Source of the DNA: Chloranthus sessilifolius
Lineage: Eukaryota; Streptophyta; Magnoliopsida; Chloranthales; Chloranthaceae
Assembly (NCBI GenBank): GCA_021018995.1
Contig: CM037593.1
Coordinates: 4,058,088-4,122,087, forward strand
Length of the DNA stretch: 64,000 bases
Direction of reading: 5' to 3'
A program made the translations under genes and the position numbers. Below the pieces are notes generated by a model, which worked only from the letters and a program-made list of their open reading frames with translations, did not search any database and was not told where the DNA came from. Shown here in pieces: positions 1 to 13,000 of the stretch (its first letter is position 1; every line of letters begins with the position of its first letter).

Positions 1-1148
1 ACAAATTGCAGCTGTAAATGATTAAACATCCCATATATAAGAAAATAATTTTAAGTATTTAAAATTTAATCTGTACAATATATGGACTTAAGAATATTTC
101 TCACTGTCCTAGCTCCTCTCTTTCCATCTTCTATTTGAAGTTTTTTCTCTCTCTGCCCTAGCTAGTCTCTTTCTCTAATACAATGCTTCATAAACTTATA
201 TAGGTTTCAAAAAATGGGTTTCATAACATAAATTGTCAAAAAAGGGTTTACTGTCACTTCGTGACCATGTTTCTGCTATCTGGAGATCTCTCTCATACCC
301 CAGCTGATCTCTTTTTGATACAATGCCTTATACACTCGTATGCTCTCTCACCGAAAATAGCCCTATTTCTTCAATAAGCGATGTGATTCTAGAAATTGCA
401 TTTTTCCAAAACAAAAAAAATAAAAAGGGTTTATAGCAAAATATATCAAAACATTTTCATTCTCACTTTGTGACCATGTTTTATTGTATGAATTTTGATT
501 CGTAGGATTCATTGTGAAGAGTATTTTATGATCCACAACATGGATTGTACGATTATATTGATAATTCTTATTAAATATGTGGTCATGCTTTGTGTGTGAG
601 CGAAGGTTGAACATGAATCATATGTGCGTTTGTGCTTGCACACTATGACCTTGCATGGGTTTGTTTAAATCATAGTCACAAAGTCGGGAGTCGGAAATAA
701 ATCGGCAAGGATCTAAGTCGGGAAAAATCAAAAGAAATCAAAGTCCAAAAAATCGGGGAAAATAGAAAATTTTAAAAAATATAAAAATATATCATAATAT
801 ATTTCAAGTTAAAAATAATGATTTTAATGAACAACATAGGCAAAACGTAAAGGTTTTTTATGGACAAACTGAACAAAGTAGTACAAAACCTAAAGGTTTT
901 CCCCCCCTAAGTATAAGCGAAAAAATGAAAAAAAGAAAAGAAAAAAATCGGATCACATCACTAACATCGCCAATTAATCGGCTGAGTAGCGACTTGGCCA
1001 ATTAATCGGTGATTATGTCGAGATGACTGCAAGTCGCCGAAGTTTTCCAATTTTTTAAAAAGTCAAACTTTTGTGACTATGGTTTAAATATATCAAGTCT
1101 TTACTTCATTATCTTGTTGGTAACATCTCCTTGGATCACTTTATGTAG
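1..1148 (+). other. TTI1 intron, left edge of window
   Basis: AT-rich sequence upstream of the first visible TTI1 exon, ending in the acceptor TATGTAG at 1148. No coding signal is seen. A small transposon occupies 671-1081. Bases 1-670 hold only low-complexity AT-rich sequence. Confidence 0.6.
671..1081. mobile_element. hAT-like MITE, 8-bp TSD
   Basis: A 411-bp element begins CATAGTCACAAAG and ends with the inverted match CTTTTGTGACTATG. It is flanked by the identical 8-bp duplication GTTTAAAT (663-670 and 1082-1089). The interior repeats ATCGG/GTCGG motifs and codes for nothing. An 8-bp target duplication points to the hAT superfamily. It lies in the TTI1 intron before exon 1 of the window. 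Confidence 0.75.
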
Positions 1149-3157
1149 GTTGGTACTGCAGATGCACTGGCTTTCTTTCTACCTGGTGTTGTTAGCCACT
1201 TTGCGAAAATTTTGCATGCCGCAAAAAATATGACTAGTGGAGCGGCTGGAAGAGTTGAAAGCATTGATCAAGCAGTGAGAGGCTTCACTGAGTTCCTTAT
1301 GATCGTCTTGGGGGATGAGGCAAATCTTGATGGTCTTGGTATGTCCATAAATGATGTCACTGGTTGCTCAAACAAGGATATCAAATTTTTTATGGAGGCC
1401 CTTCGCCACTTACCTGTTGTCACTGAAGATCAGGGTGAAAGTTCCATAGAAAAGTCAATTGGTCAATCGATCTGTACCGTTACGTCCAACTTTGATCACA
1501 AAGAGAAAAGCACTGATTCTTGTGGTAACACGACATCTCTCTATGTGGATCGCACAAAGGATTGGATCAATGAAACTTCTGCACATGTGGATAAAGTCTT
1601 ACGTACAACATTTCCGCATGTACGTTTCTACCCTGCATTTATCGTAATCCTATTGCTGCAGTTAATCCTCAATTTCCGGACTTGTCAAAATCACAAGTTT
1701 ACGGTTCATAGTCCTACAATTTAATTGTTATAACATGTCATATGTTGCCCATCAGCTTTGCATTCATCCTGCAAAGAAAGTGAGGAAAGGACTTGTAGAT
1801 GGTATACAAGGCCTACTGTCAAAGTGCCGTAATACATTAAAGAAGAGCAAGTTGATGTTTTTGGTGAGTTGAAAACCCATATTTCATTTTTTATTTAAAT
1901 TTTAAATATTGGCCAATTTGATCATGGAGTTGCTGAATTTCTGGAATCTGTGAGCTAATAGCGTGGCTTCATTTTTTAAGGGAAAATTACGAAGAAGGTG
2001 CTGATTTCTATAAACAAAAGTCACAAGACGAGAAACATGATAAAATCATAACTTTTGCTCAGGCATATGTATTAGATACGCCCAGCCAATTTGGCCCCAT
2101 TTTGGTCAGGCGTATATATTATATACGCCTGGCATTTTTGGGCCAAACTTGGCCGGGCGTATATAATACATACGCCTGAGTGTTTTTAAAATATATGCAT
2201 TTTTTTTTCATCTTTTCCGTAGAAATTAGCATATTTTTAGTAATCTTCCTCTTAAAAGTTCCTTCTTGATTAATTCTCTTTTGCCCAAAAACATAAGGCC
2301 TTAATGTCTAAATGTCTCATTGGTTTGTTTTGACACTTCTTAAAACCTAAATTTCTATTATCTTACCTCAATAAGAATCTTGTCTACAATGTGGGGTAAG
2401 GGAATCTTTGTGCTTGGATTATTCGCAACTTCATCATTTTTTTTCCAGATCTCCCTCTTGTTTATATGAATTTCATTTCTTCCTGTTGGAGGGGCTATGC
2501 ATCTCAACCATTGGTATAAATGGTGTTCAGAACTTGAATAGTGTGCAAGATTAATTTTTCATTCTTGATATTATAAATGCAGGAGTGCTTATGTGTTTTG
2601 GTATGTGATGATTCCGAGGCAGTGGCTATAGCTGCACAAGAGTTCCTTGGATGTATTTTTAAACAGGGTGAGAAATATCTTGTAGAATATGAGGTTGCTG
2701 AAATTTTTAGCAGGTTGGTGCTTCCATAGTTGTTACGTGCTACAAAATGTGCATTTTATTTCTGATAATGTTTAGAACTTGATCCCCTTTTCAAAACAGC
2801 CTTGTTGAAAAGCTCCCAAGAGCAGTGCTCGGAAGTGAGGAAACTGTTGCAGTTTCACACGCCCAAAGATTACTTGCAGTAATGTACTATGCAGGTCCTC
2901 ATCTTGTGGTAGATCACCTTCTTCGTTCTCCTGTAAGTGGATTGATTTTCTAACCTGTTTCCTATTTATGCATAGAGAAATTATTTGATGAAATAAAAGA
3001 TCTGCAAATGCTACTTTTACTTAATAGCCTTCTGTATCATCATACTTTGGTTCAATGTTTCCTGATTTGCTGGTTCACTGGGTTCAAATTCTCGGAATCT
3101 GCAGTTCGCCAGAGACGGGCGAACCCAGTTCGCTAGGTGTAGGATGAGTTTTCTCTC

Positions 3158-3188
<31 letters not shown>

Positions 3189-6100
3189 AAAAAGTAAAGT
3201 TTGTTACAAAAAAGTTATGGTAGAGCTATTGGGTTTAACCTACATGCAGTAACTCTCAGGTCTAAGGATTCGGTACCACCACATATAGCGAATTAGGTAG
3301 CCCTGCTTTGGTTTGGGTTCATCTCACTCAATAAGAGAACGCTTTTTACCAATTTTTTTTCCTTGCAATATATTGGTATAAACCATAGGTTGATGTTTGC
3401 GCATCTCAAAAGTTCCTGTTCTGGTGTTGGAGTGTTTAAGGGTGACAATATAGTGCATTCTATTTCTTATGCTTTATTGCCATTGGTTTTCCTTGAAAAA
3501 CTGGTATAGTGAATACTTATTATGCATAATACCTGCAGTGTATTGCTGCATTATAAATGCAGGAATAATTATATTTGCTTGTCTTAACCTTTTTTATAAG
3601 TAAAACGAGGCCGCCTAGGCCCAAAAGGCGCAGGACTAGGCGCGCCTCGCTGCACCTGTGCCTAAATTGTAAAGCGCAGGTGCGGAGGGTGCGCCTAGGT
3701 GCACCTCGTGCCTAGGCGCGCCTTTAACAAGGACTAATGTCGTTCACATTTTTTGCAGTTTGTTAAAATTAGCGTCTTTGGGAATGAGTTCTGATGAAGT
3801 TTCTCTATTGGAATCTAGATAATAGCTGCTCACTTTTTGGATGTTCTGGCGCTATGCTTGAGTCACAATTCCGTATTTTCTGGTTCTGTTGAAAAATTTA
3901 TTTTAGCAAAGCCATTCTCTGCCGGATACTTGCACTCAGTTGCCGAGTTAAAAGCTGGCACTCGCTTGAGCCGTTTTAACCCTGTTATTGTTGACGTTGC
4001 TCCTCCTTTTGTCTCTGAACACTCTGGTTATTGGGACAGGGATTTACAAAACCCCCAAGAAATTGTACATAATGATTACCAGCTACCACGCATGCCACCT
4101 TGGTTCATTCATGTGGGCAGTCCGAAACTATATCATTTTCTCACAGGAATCCTTAGACTCGCTGGTTTATCCATAATGGCAGGTGATCTCAGGTCCTAAA
4201 ACTGTGTTTTAATTTTGGCTGTTGTCAATTTTGTCCATTGGTAACTATATCTTACTCTGTTTTTTGCTGTATGCTAGATCCCAGAGGTGAAGTATCATTA
4301 TCTGTCCTCACTGAGATACCGCTCGATGATTTTCATAAATTGATTTCGGAGCTTTGGATGAAGGAATACAGTAAGGAAAATTGGCATTCTTGGTATTCAA
4401 GATCTGGATCAGGACAGTTACTGCGTAAAGCAAGTACGGCAGCTTGTATTCTTAATGAGATAATATATGGTGTATCGGATCAGTCAATTGATATGTATGC
4501 ACAAATGTTCCAGAAGCCTGGGACAAAGGTGGATGAGACGCGGGGAAAGGAGGCAGGAAATTCTAATGATCGGCCCGACCAGCTGGAAAATACTATAATT
4601 AATGGATCTGTTTGGAAAGTTTATAAAGGGAAGGATGCCTCGAATCATGTGATTGATTGTGTTGGCAGCATTTTACATGAATATCTATCTCCTGAAGTCT
4701 GGAGTCTTCCAAAAGATCAAAAATCTTATCTTTTGGCGCAGGACACGGAAGCAGAAAATTTGAATTTGCATTTCTTTCAGGACACAACAATGTTACACCA
4801 GGAATATACCGTTGCCATTTCTTGCTACAGATTTTTTTTTTTTTTTAATGTTAATTGAAATGAGAAATGGGATGATGCATCCGAATGCAGCCCTTCAGGG
4901 CTGCACCTGGACGCGAGATCACATGCCACATGACATTATCAACCCAAAACAACACCCGTTTTGAGTTGATCAGCCATGGGGCATGTGATTTAAAAAGTAA
5001 AATAAATAAATAAATAAATTTGGCCTCCACTTGATGGGTCAAAGATAAGGTGATACCCAACCAATTTGGTGCATTGATTTTGGGCACCTTTGAACATATT
5101 TTTAATGGTGAATATGCATCGAACAATGCCCAAATTTTTGGGTAGTACCTGATTGATCTTTTTTAAGTTGCTGTGGCACACGATCCTCTTGATGTGCAAG
5201 ACGTGGTGCCCAGATGATCTGGACGTGGCTCATCATGGCTGCATCTGGACTCATAGTCCTGGGCCTCAATTGACATTTACGGTAGTGGAATTTTATACTG
5301 ATTGTGGATTGGTTTCTTTCAAACAGGTTATAATTGATGGCATAGGCATATTTAATATATCTCTTGGGAAAGGTTTTTTACGGAGTGGATTTCTTCATTC
5401 TTCTCTTTATCTATTACTTGAGAATCTTATCTGCTCAAGCCATCAAATAAGAAGTTCTTCTGATGCTGTCTTACGTGTGCTTTCTGCTTCCTCTGGCCAT
5501 CCTACAGTGAGTCTTTAATACCCTATTCTTTTCTCAGGAAATTACTATAATAATTTGCTAATGATGATATGCACCTTTGTAACAGGTTGGACACTTAGTT
5601 GTGGCAAATGCGGACTATATAATTGATTCGTTATGTCGACAATTACGCCATTTGGATCTCAATCCTCATGTGCCTTATGTGCTTGCTGCTATGCTTTCTT
5701 ACGTTGGTGTAGCTCGTGAAATATTGCCATTATTGGAAGAGCCGGTATAATTCATTGTTAGATATCAATTTTTTCCCTTTTACTGCTATGATACATTTCA
5801 CTTTATATTCCCTTTCAACCAAGGTGTCAGTATTGGTATCAGGTATCGGTCCATCTTGGACTGATACATATACGGTATTGCCAATACTATATCGGACGAT
5901 TTTTTTTTTGAAAAAAAGTAAAAAAAGAAAAAGAAAAAAAAGTTTGTATCAGTCAGTATCGGTCGATACTTACCCGTATTGGCCAATATCGATATGACCA
6001 CGATATAGGTTGTGGGTCGGTATCGGTATCAGTTATCGGTTTCCCAATATGTATTGATATCGGCTGAGTTTTGATACTATGCTTTCAACTATAATATATT

Positions 6101-7157
6101 GGTGTTTGTGTTATACCCTAACATTGTTTAATGCTACAATCTTTATGAAGATAAATGCGAGAACCATATACCCATTTAACTTTATTTTCCCTTTCAACTA
6201 TTAAATAATAGCTTGTGTTATACCATTACATTGTTTATATAATACTTTTAATGAAGGTAAGTGCCATAATCATATACCCTTTCTCCATTATCTCAAATAA
6301 ATGGTGATTATATAAACTAAAATGCATATATAACAGGTACTCAAAATTGAGTTCCTCATTGGAATCATGGAATTTTTTTTTAAAGCATCTCCTCACGACT
6401 ATCCTTCCAATCTTCCTATGTTCCTTGCTCACTGATGTTGATTCTCTAGTCCAAAACTAAAATTGAACCTGATAACCAGATAGATGGGAAATACTGTTCC
6501 CTTGCATCTTCCATTTCTCTTTTATATTTTCTAATAATTGTTTTATTTTTCCTTGGAATATTCTTACTAAGAAGAAATTCATAAATTTCTTTTAATTTAT
6601 AAAAATAAATTAAAGTCTTCTTAGAGAATTGATGCAAAAGGAATTCTACGCACCTACTAAATTATCTATAATTATTTGGATGTAGCATACGTCTTAAAAA
6701 AGATTTGAAAAAGCAATTGGTCTAATTCAGGTTTAAACACCAACAAAATCATTTATTCTTATTATGGCCATGAGGTCTACATTGTGCCTTTTCTTCCAGT
6801 TTTTTATATTTCCTGACCTTGGTTAATTTTGAGCCTTCCTGTTTTGTCTAAACTTATCTCGGATATGTGTTTTGATTCCTGTAATTTAAAAAAAAAAAAA
6901 AAAAATCTTGTTTTTGTTTTCAATGTGCTTTTATGACAAAAGTGGGGCACAGATTCCTAGCTAATATATTATAGTAGGTGCATTTTTTCTCTTCACCTTT
7001 GTTAAAACATATGTTAGTGTATCTATTCTAATAATTAATGTAGAATAAATAGGGAACAAGAAAACGGCAGCAAATATGTATTTCCCTCCCAGAATATATC
7101 AAATATAGAGTATAAGAAACTTGAAATGAGTACAACTGGAGGTTGTACTTGTTTCAA

Positions 7158-7198
<41 letters not shown>

Positions 7199-10021
7199 AC
7201 CTGGGTTATGGGGTTTGAATGAATGGTGGATCCCTGCATTCGAACAAGGTGGGGTCGACGTGGCACCCATCTAGGGGATCGGGTGCCACGACAACCTGCC
7301 CAAGGATGATCTGGTCCATTTAAATAAAAGGGTGAATATCCACCATCCAAAATGTGGTCAAAGAGGAAAATTTTCAATGCACCAGGATGTGTGTGACGCT
7401 ACTCAAACATTGACCAAGGGTTTGACCATCAAAAACTTTTTTTAAAAATCTTTTTTATAGATCACATGCCACCTAATACATGATCCCTAAACGGGTGTTA
7501 TTTTGGGATCACGTACCACGGGACACGTGATCTGGGGTTTGAAGGAATGGTAGATCCATGTGTTCGAACCAGGTGGGCTGCACGTGGCATCCATGGGATC
7601 GGGTTCCACGACAACTTGCCCAAGGACGATCGGATCCATTTAAATATGTTTTTTGAAAGGGGTGGATATCGACAGTTGAAAATGTGGTCGAAGGTCTTAA
7701 AATTTAATGCGGTAGGTTTTCCAAGAGGTAGGCAAACTGACTATGGCTTTGAAGGGCAGAAATGTTTCCATAGTCTTTTTCATAATAGTTTCAAACATGT
7801 AGCATATGACCCCAAAACTGATGTTGTTTGGGATCAGATGCCACGTGGCATGTGATTAAGGGTCGAACGCATGGGTTCATCCATGCGTTCGAACCCACCA
7901 ACCTCTTTTCCTATATATAAAATAGGTAGTAAGTTTGAGACTTCAACAGATAAAAGCATAAGCTTTTATTTACAATTGAATTAAATCAAAAGGTCAAAAT
8001 GCGAGCTCTGATGTCCCTTACATGCCGAGTCTTAGCGCAAAATTCGCTCACTTCAGCTTGATAGAGTCCTAATAACTGAAATAGCAACAAGCTGAATTGT
8101 ATCCCACTGTATGCTGATGTAAAAAATGCTCAAATAGAAAACCTAATAAATGTTAATAAAGGTAGATCCCTAAATATTTGTTTCACATAGGGATTGAGAG
8201 TAGGGCTGTCAACGGGCCGGTTTGGGCGGGTTTTTGATTGGCCTTATTAATTTTTAGAGTAAAAAGTAAGGCCCGAGCCCGGCCCGATATCTTATCCGGG
8301 CCCATCCCGGCCCACACGATTGTGAAATATTTGAGCCCAAGCCCGACCCGGTACTAATCGGGCCAGGTGGGCCTTTTGTAATGTTTACCTTACATTTTTC
8401 CATTCAGGCTGGGCTGGGAATAGGATGGGATTGGGTCCGTTGGGAGAGAGAGAGAGAGATGGCTGCGGTGGGACTGTGGGAGGCTGGGCGGCTGCTGGGA
8501 AAGAGGGGAATGGGAATATGGGAGAGATAGAGTAGCTAGGAGGGGGAGAGCGAGAGAGATGGCTGCGGGCTGCCGGCCTGGCGCTTGGAAGTTGGAACCC
8601 TAGGTTGCGCCATTTCGGAGGCGAGAGGAGGAGAGAAGAAACGAAAATGAAATAAAACCCAAAGTTATGGTTATAGAGGGTTGTAAAGTGGGGTTAAAGT
8701 GTAATTCGGGCCGGGTCAAACCCGCTTATTTTACACATCAAAGTTCGAACCCGTTTATATTGGGCTTAACCCGGCCCGACCCGTTTACGAAAATACTCAA
8801 AATTTTGGACCTGAACCCGGCCCATACGGGCCAGGCCGGGCCTGGGCTGAAACCCGCCCCATTGACAGCCCTAATTGAGAGTCCACTCTTGTCTGGATAT
8901 AGGGGTGTCAATGGGACAGCGGCTTACAGTTTTATGACTTCTCAATAACCCAGCCTACATTACTCAATTCGCCAGTACATCCAGCGAATGGCAAACTGGT
9001 TTGGAGAGTTGAACTCACGACCTATACACTTTACAAGACCAGCTTGCACACTCACTTACCTATCCAAGTAACCCAACACCTGCTGTTGAATAAACTGTTA
9101 ATTTTATTAATTATATACCTACTTTCTTTAAGCTTATTAAAAAATTGAATAAAAAAATTTAACATTAAAAACTCATCCTACCCCTGGTGAATCGGTTTCG
9201 CAAGGGGATTAGCGAATTGCAAATACGAACTCGAACTCGAATTCGGATTGAGCGGATTGCGAATTAAGTAATAGGGCCCAACCCTTCTACAAGTTTCTCC
9301 GGCTTGAGCCCAGCAGTTACTCAAAGATAGAACACATGCGATTTTCTAGACAATAAAATACCTGAATAAAGACTCCTAATAAAAGTTATTAACTATTATG
9401 GAAATAACTTAAAAGAACACAATTCGCCAAAATATATAAGGTTTGAGGGTCCACCTCCTCCTACAATTTATTAGGTTGTGGAAGTAGTTGCAGCTTTTCT
9501 ATCCTTGTAACTCTCCCCATACAATTAATTGATGTAATTCTACAGATGCGGACTGTCTCGTCGGAGCTTGAGGTTCTTGGCCGACATCAACATCCCAATC
9601 TAACTATTCCGTTCTTGAAGGTGAATTTTATTTAAACTGTTTTGCCATTTGTTGATTCTTTTGTATTAACAGTTCTATACCCTTTGTATCTATTATGTGT
9701 ATAGAAGAATGCACACTTTGTTATATTATATCACAGCAACCACTTTATAGATCTAAAATGTCTCACTTCTTTTATGTGAACTGGAACACCTCTATTTTGA
9801 TGAAGGTTGGCATATGCGAAATTTTATGTTGTTGGAGATTAGCATGAAACTTGTTCAAGTGTTCCCATTGTTAGAAGTTTGATCACCCCAACAGGTTAGG
9901 CTAAAATTCATTAGATTTGCTTGGGTGTTATCTGACCTGAATGGTAATAAATGGACAAAGCCGAAGTCAAGTTGGTGTTTGTAACTACTTACAATAGTGA
10001 AAGTCTGATCTAGGATATTCA

Positions 10022-10091
<70 letters not shown>

Positions 10092-13000
10092 TTTTTTTTT
10101 TTTTTTTTTTTCTTTCTGAAACCCTTATAAATAGCTAACCTAGGTTCCAGAGGTTCTGCTAAATATACAGTGTTCGTTGCTACTAGACCTCAGTGCTGTA
10201 AACTAGATGGAAACATACTCATTTCCTTGTCAAGTCTTCATTTATCAATTTGCTGCCCTTCATGTAGGGCTGCAACTGAGCCAAGCTGAGGCTGAGCTTT
10301 CGGTCAGCTCTAGCCTGGCTCTACCTTATACGAGCCGAGCTCGAACTCAGTCTACGCCCTTTGAGCCTGAAAATTCTGGGCTCTAGCTTGGCTTTATCGA
10401 GTTGGAGCATAGTTGAGTCAAGCTTCAAACCCATAGGTTAAAACTCTGTTTTCGGAGACGTATAGTCCAACCCCCAAGACGATACGTCTCGGCGTATCGG
10501 TCGATACATTCAATGTATCGGTGATATATTGACTGTATCGGCCTGGTATATTTTTTTTTTTCAAAAAAATCCCAAAAAATGCTTTAAAATTCTGAAAAAT
10601 TATATTTAATGGTTTTCTTATTATTTCAAATGTTTTCAAAATTATTTAAGGCTTATTTGATGCATATTTGAGAATTTTATCAACTTAGATCCTAAATTAC
10701 ATTGTACATGAATGCTTTAAAAGTTGCATTGTACATGAAAAACTTACATTAAAACCACATTGAATTCCTCGGTGGTTCTTCATCCTCGTGATCATCATCA
10801 TCAGTGCGCCAACTTTGCCTATAGTGTTGGCCATATTGATACCCATGATAATATCTCCTCCCTTCAAACTGAGGCATTAGCCTAGAGTATGGATCAGTGT
10901 AATACAGAAATGTCGGTCCTCTAAAAATTTGACCAACAAGGTCTTCATGTTGGGGGTAGGGGTATGGGTTACTGGTTGCTAAAATTTAGGTTGGTTGAGG
11001 GATTGGGTATGGGTTACTGGTTGCTAAATCTTCAGTGTTTTGGAAACTAAATCCCTCGAAGTTAGATATAGTATAACTCAAATCATCGTGTGGACCTTGT
11101 GGGGGTTGGTAAGATTCTGAATCTCCTCTTCTTTCAACCTTCCACCTCTAAATGTAAGTCTCAAATGTTGTTACCGGCTCATCATCCCATGCAACAATAC
11201 CTCCATAAGAATAAGGGGGACCTGTATCAGTGACTCCACCATTAGTGCCAAGGTGGGTTTCTTTGCCTCCACTATCACCCCCAGTACCCCTATCATCATC
11301 ATCATCTCTCTGGTCACTACTGAGTTGTGTTTTGTTATCAGATCTAACCACTGAATGATGCAATCTTCTTTTTTGCCTAGGTTGTTGAGAAGTCTGCTCC
11401 TCTGCTATTCTTTCTGCATCGTCCAACCATGTAGTGCTCTCACTATCCAACACTGACGCGTCTCTCTCTTCAATCTACTGATTCAAAGGGTCATCCTTCG
11501 CCAAATATATAATCCAACTCGATGGGATTAAAATATTCACTATCTGTAAGGTAGAATATGATGGATGAATTAGTATATGCCTCGTCAATTACATCAAATA
11601 AAAAATGTATGAACTAAGACGTCAAATAATTGCTTACCACACTTAGTCCACTTCATGTTCCTGACCCTTAATCACATGTTGTAATGGCAATAAACTAATT
11701 TTTCCAATCGACTCATAGTTAGCCTATTCCTTGTCTTTGTGTGAATGAGAGAGAAGGTACTCCAATTTCTCTCACAGTTGGATGAGGAACATGTTTGCGA
11801 TAAAACGCGCATAGCAATCCGCCTCGCAGAACATATTAATCTACAAAGATGGAATTCAAAATCAATAAATAGATCATGACATTTGACTTATGAGTTATGA
11901 CTACTCACGTCTCTTATGGCTTGATCTTGGTCTGCCAACTGAGGCTCCATTCGTTAAATGACATTGAGCAAACCACTATGCACTTCATCGGTCTCACTCA
12001 ACTTGAACCGTCGATTATACTGAAAGATCAAATTCAAGTAGTGTGCTATACATAAAATATGAGCAATCTCACCAGTATGTGGAAACAGTGAATAATATGA
12101 AAAATAATAAATAAATACAAATCACTACATAAGCAGTTTAGCATGTTTTACCTGCGACATGCAAGTACTGGTGGAATTGTCTATCCCACCTCTTGTTAAT
12201 AACTGCCAAATATCGTTTATTTTGTAGGGAATTTGGTTTTGATAGCCAATTTTGCCTTGTCCATTGACTCGTAAATATATCATATCATTGGTTTCTTATT
12301 ACCATCTACCAACCTCAACACTTGCACCAACGAGGTAGTGACGACGATCAGGTGGTCAACATCTACCCAAAACTGGGTGCTGTAGATCAAGTCAGGAATT
12401 TCAGTGCAAGCAGGTCTCTTTGATCGTGATAGTTTTGATTCACATTTTCTCCATTCTTCGGAAGACACCATATTTTTCAGCTCACGCCTATATCTAGCTA
12501 AACTCTGTAGGGCTAAAAGTTGTCACAAACCGTATAATCCCAGGTCGGAGCAGCTACTTCGTAGTGAACCTCATTAAATTGACCAACTTGTTACTGTTAT
12601 ACAGAAAGAGGTAATCATTTTTCCCTTCTGAATAGTATGCCTGTGCCTTGGTCCTCTTTCCAAAATCCTCAAGAATGAGGTCCATGCAATGAGCGACACA
12701 TGGAGTCCAGTACAAGTGATGTCTCTTTAACAAGGATCAAAATTTTGGCCGAAATGACCAAAGTTTTGGTCTAAATTATCGGTTTCGGTCCTCACCGAAA
12801 CGATAATTTGGACCGAAATTTCGATCATAAAATGTATGAGATTCAAGTTTTCGGCCGAAATTTTAGTTCAAAATTTTGGTTTCGGTCCCCTCTGAAACCG
12901 AAACGAAAACAGAAATTTTGATCCTTGCTCTTCAACATTAATTTTGTACCAACCACTTTATAATTGGCGGCATTGTCTGTTACCACTTGCACAACCCGTT

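Larger units (their letters stand above)
5745..9545 (+). other. TTI1 intron after exon 8 (3.8 kb), transposon-filled
   Basis: Begins CCG|GTATAA and ends CTACAG|ATGCGG. It contains a hAT-family MITE (5820-6081), a tandemly duplicated repeat (about 7195-7910) with a TA microsatellite at its left end (about 7160-7194), and a 673-bp hAT-type element (8201-8873). The rest (6090-7150 and 8882-9545) is AT-rich with no coding signal. Confidence 0.7.
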
